Assembly: GCA_028289605.1 (NCBI GenBank)
Contig: JANQON010000006.1
Span: 248,001 to 312,000 of the forward strand
DNA from: Hyphococcus sp.
Lineage (GTDB): Bacteria; Pseudomonadota; Alphaproteobacteria; Caulobacterales; Parvularculaceae
DNA: 64,000 nucleotides
Reading direction: 5' to 3'
Shown here: piece after piece, positions 61,607 to 64,000 of the stretch
Layout of the letters: every line of letters starts with the position of its first letter
Position numbering within the stretch: position 1 is the first letter of the stretch
The notes under the pieces: model-generated
What the model was told of the DNA's origin: nothing
The model's input: only the letters and a program-made list of their open reading frames with translations
The model's database searches: none
Position numbers and translations under genes: made by a program

Positions 61607-63103
61607 TCACCCCATCGTCGGAATCACAAACTCCGAGCCCTGAACGTCTTCAGGCCATTTCTGGGTCACGGTTTTGACCTTTGTCCAGAATTTGACGCCT
61701 TCCGGTCCGTGTTGATTGGTGTCGCCGAAGCCGGACCGCTTCCAGCCGCCGAAGGTGTGATAGGCGACCGGCACCGGGATCGGCACGTTGACGCCGACCA
61801 TGCCGACATTGACTTTCTGCGCGAACTCCCGCGCCGCGGCGCCGTTGCGGGTAAAGATGGCGACGCCGTTGCCGTATTGGTGATCGGAGGGCAGCGACAC
61901 CGCTTCTTCGAAATTCTCCGCGCGCACGATTTGCAAGACGGGCCCGAAAATTTCATCCGTATAGGACTGATGGCCGGGCCGCGCGCGGTCGAGCAGCGTA
62001 CCGCCCATGAAGAAGCCGTTCTCATAACCCTGGAGCGAAAAATCCCGGCCGTCCACGACTAGCTCCTGGCCCTCATCGGCCGCCATCTGGATGTAATTGG
62101 CCACCCGGTCGCGATGCGCCGCCGTTACGAGCGGGCCGAGATCGGAGTCCTCCGACAAAGACGGCCCGATGCGGAGCGATTCCACCCGGGGCTTCATCAT
62201 CTCGACCAGCTTGTCCGCCGTCCCCTCGCCCACCGGCACCGCCACCGGCGTCGCCATGCAGCGCTCGCCGGCGGAACCATAGGCTGACCCGACGAGCTGG
62301 TTGACGGCGTTGTCCATATCCGCGTCGGGCAGGATGATCATATGGTTCTTGGCGCCGCCGAAAGCCTGGACCCGTTTGTTATGGGCCGTACCGTTTGCAT
62401 AAATATACTGGGCGATGTCGGACGAGCCGACAAAGCTGATCGCCTTTACGCGCGGGTCCTCAATCAATCCGTCGACAGCTTCCTTGTCGCCGTTGACGAC
62501 ATTGAGAACGCCTTCCGGCGCGCCAGCCTCCATCATCAATTCGGCGAGCCGCAGCGGCACCGACGGATCCTTTTCCGACGGCTTATTAATAAAGGTGTTG
62601 CCGCAGGCGATGGCGACGCCGAACATCCACATCGGGATCATCGCGGGAAAATTGAACGGCGTAATGCCGGCGACGACGCCCAGCGGCTGGCGCATGGAAT
62701 AAACGTCGATGCCCGGACCGGCCGCTTCGGTGTATTCGCCCTTTTGCAAGTGCGGGATACCGCAGGCGAACTCAATCACCTCCAGCCCGCGCTGCACGTC
62801 GCCGCGGGCGTCCGGCAATATCTTTCCGTGCTCGGAGGACAACATCTTTGCGAGGTTGTCCATGTCTTTCTCGACAAGGTCTTTGAACTTGAACATCACC
62901 CGCGCGCGCCGCTGCGGGTTGACCGCCGCCCAATCCGGAAAGGCTTTTTCCGCAGCGTCGATCGCGACGGACAACTCGTCGCGGCTCGCCAGCGCCACTT
63001 TCGCCTGCACCTCGCCGGTGGTCGGATTGAATACGTCATGGGTGCGACCCGAAGCGCCCGAAACCGCCTTGCCGTTGATGAAGTGTCCCAGTTCTTGCGT
63101 CAT
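61607..63103 (-). CDS. mmsA: Methylmalonate-semialdehyde dehydrogenase (CoA-acylating)
   Basis: 498 aa from the ATG at 63103 (GAGGAAAAAAGGC before it); the longer frame to 63220 is probably untranslated. ALDH fold: GITPFNFPAMIPMWMFGVAI, FVGSSDIAQYIY (NAD site), and the catalytic Cys in GSAGERCMATPVAV. The GHFINGKAVSG start and FGGAKNHMIILPDAD are typical of MmsA. Converts methylmalonate semialdehyde to propionyl-CoA, the last step of the valine route with MmsB at 52.9 kb. Confidence 0.95.
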   Translation of the reverse strand: MTQELGHFINGKAVSGASGRTHDVFNPTTGEVQAKVALASRDELSVAIDAAEKAFPDWAAVNPQRRARVMFKFKDLVEKDMDNLAKMLSSEHGKILPDARGDVQRGLEVIEFACGIPHLQKGEYTEAAGPGIDVYSMRQPLGVVAGITPFNFPAMIPMWMFGVAIACGNTFINKPSEKDPSVPLRLAELMMEAGAPEGVLNVVNGDKEAVDGLIEDPRVKAISFVGSSDIAQYIYANGTAHNKRVQAFGGAKNHMIILPDADMDNAVNQLVGSAYGSAGERCMATPVAVPVGEGTADKLVEMMKPRVESLRIGPSLSEDSDLGPLVTAAHRDRVANYIQMAADEGQELVVDGRDFSLQGYENGFFMGGTLLDRARPGHQSYTDEIFGPVLQIVRAENFEEAVSLPSDHQYGNGVAIFTRNGAAAREFAQKVNVGMVGVNVPIPVPVAYHTFGGWKRSGFGDTNQHGPEGVKFWTKVKTVTQKWPEDVQGSEFVIPTMG

Positions 63104-63316
63104 GCCTTTTTTCCTCGCCGCATCTTCATTGGCGCGCGCTTGCGCGCCGTCATTTGCCGCGAACCTAGACGTCAGGGCGGCGCGCCACAAGGCGGGGAGC
63201 CTCGCCGGTCGGGATGACAATTCATACTATGATTTTAGCAAGCGGCGCGATTTTCCGCCGGTTCCAGACGGCCTTATTGGCGGTAACGGCCCGGTCGCGT
63301 TTGCGGCGCCGGACCG

Positions 63317-63820
63317 CTAGGCCAAGCGCAGGTCCGACCCTGCTTCGGCGTCATGGGCGAACCGTCCGTTTACCGCGCCGACAATATGTGTGATGCGGCG
63401 CCCGTCTTCGGCGAGCGGCGCCGTCACGGCGCGGATCAAGACACGCCTGCCATCGCACAGCACCAGGCTTTCTTCACGGAAATGCGGTGCTTCACTGGCC
63501 TGGGCCGCGTAAATGTCGGCGGTCGCCTTATCCAAGAGAGATAATCCAAAATTCTCGCCCCCGGTGAGAAACACGTCGGAAAATTTCGAAAGCTGTTCGC
63601 CGAGAAACACGAAAAACGGAAAGCCGCAGCTTTTCTCGCAGTCAACGACAAACATCCAGTCGATATCGGCGCCGAGTTCCTGATCCTGCAAAGCGGTCCA
63701 ACTGGGGAACCGGCCCCGCGCCGCGCGCGCCCAGGCGTCTACGACGCGCCGCGTCAATCGGCGGTCTTTGGGCGGCGCAACGGGCGCGCCTTCAAAAAGA
63801 TCCGCCACATCGCTCAGCAT
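63317..63820 (-). CDS. PAS_5-type sensor-domain protein (paralogue 1)
   Basis: 167 aa from the ATG at 63820 (GGGGCGGGAC before it). Domain pattern resembles the alphaproteobacterial PAS_5 family: AWARAARGRFPSWTALQDQEL, WMFVVDCEKSCGFPFFVFLGEQL, a central LLDKATADIYAAQ and the closing ITHIVGAVNGRF. No output domain. Such proteins are usually cytosolic single-domain sensors of unknown ligand. Immediately downstream of a second, similar gene. Confidence 0.7.
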   Translation of the reverse strand: MLSDVADLFEGAPVAPPKDRRLTRRVVDAWARAARGRFPSWTALQDQELGADIDWMFVVDCEKSCGFPFFVFLGEQLSKFSDVFLTGGENFGLSLLDKATADIYAAQASEAPHFREESLVLCDGRRVLIRAVTAPLAEDGRRITHIVGAVNGRFAHDAEAGSDLRLA

Positions 63821-63917
63821 GCCGTCCCGCCCCTTCGCCGCTCTCGCAAGAAAATGAACGCTAGGACAGGGTTTGTAACAGGACCTTAGCGCAGGCACTG
63901 CAATTTACGGATAATTG

Positions 63918-64000
63918 TTACGGTTGCGCCTGCGCCTCGAGGGTTCGGCCGAGAAAACGGCCGTTGGCGGCGCCGAACACGTGCGTGACGTCCACGCCGT
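63918..64000 (-). CDS. PAS_5-type protein, C-terminal end (paralogue 2, truncated by window edge)
   Basis: Only the last 26 codons are in view: GVDVTHVFGAANGRFLGRT, then LEAQAQP and a stop at 63918-63920. This matches the end of the downstream neighbour (ITHIVGAVNGRF), so the two are tandem paralogues. The rest of the gene lies beyond the window. Confidence 0.6.
   Translation of the reverse strand, partial: GVDVTHVFGAANGRFLGRTLEAQAQP

Noticed and set aside
63200-63225. GGTCGGGATGACAATTC before mmsA as another REP element
   Set aside because: Only one half of the palindrome is present; too little to call.
1-64000. CRISPR arrays, tRNA or rRNA genes, transposases, integrases
   Set aside because: Looked for in the intergenic gaps and among the predicted proteins; none seen. 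The palindromic gaps at 23.8, 29.3 and 44.2 kb are too irregular and short to be CRISPR.

Overview
The window is a gene-dense, moderately GC-rich stretch of bacterial chromosome with about 66 protein genes, no RNA genes, no CRISPR array and no insertion sequence. It suggests an alphaproteobacterium close to Caulobacterales/Parvularculales. The grounds are a Caulobacter-type flagellar block carrying sciP and flbD, several CtrA-like boxes (TTAA-N7-TTAA), sigma-54 promoters of the TGGC-N7-TTGC type, a TadG-like pilus protein, and the alphaproteobacterial block dgt / SPOR / nagZ / scpAB / tatABC / serS / surE / LysM-M23. Genus cannot be told from the sequence alone.

Layout. 1-4.6 kb: the end of a CinA-like gene, a TadG-like secreted protein, sfsA-map, a VOC protein and radC. 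4.6-12.8 kb, minus strand: a secreted isoaspartyl peptidase, a translationally coupled HerA ATPase / histidine kinase pair, a CPA1 antiporter, an enoyl-CoA hydratase, folE and pal. 12.8-27.1 kb: flagellar genes. flgK-flgL run left and fliK-flgD-flgE run right from a shared 340-base region that holds two opposed sigma-54 promoters. Then come sciP and the fliF-fliG-fliH-fliN-flbD-flhA-flhF series. FlbD, encoded here, is the expected activator of the two sigma-54 promoters. SciP, also encoded here, is the expected antagonist of CtrA, and a CtrA-like box lies upstream of sciP itself.

27.2-38 kb: housekeeping genes on the minus strand for cell envelope, Tat export, chromosome condensation and nucleotide metabolism, ending at the divergent dgt/erpA pair. 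argS and pcm, often part of this block, are not between the genes where they would be expected. 38-51 kb: mixed accessory genes. These include an amino-acid permease, a COG3904 periplasmic protease-like protein, small VOC/SRPBCC/DUF6151 proteins coupled to exonuclease III, a TetR regulator with two matching operators and its probable target hydrolase, a secreted esterase overlapping a compact RecD-like helicase, a DUF3137 protein, and a large orphan hybrid histidine kinase.

51-64 kb: an Atm1-type ABC exporter, then a valine-degradation group (isobutyryl-CoA dehydrogenase, 3-hydroxyisobutyryl-CoA hydrolase, MmsB, with MmsA 4 kb away), two tandem DedA-family proteins, small orphan proteins, and two adjacent PAS_5-like proteins, the last cut by the window end. 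Palindromic REP/REPIN-like elements lie in at least two, probably three, intergenic gaps.
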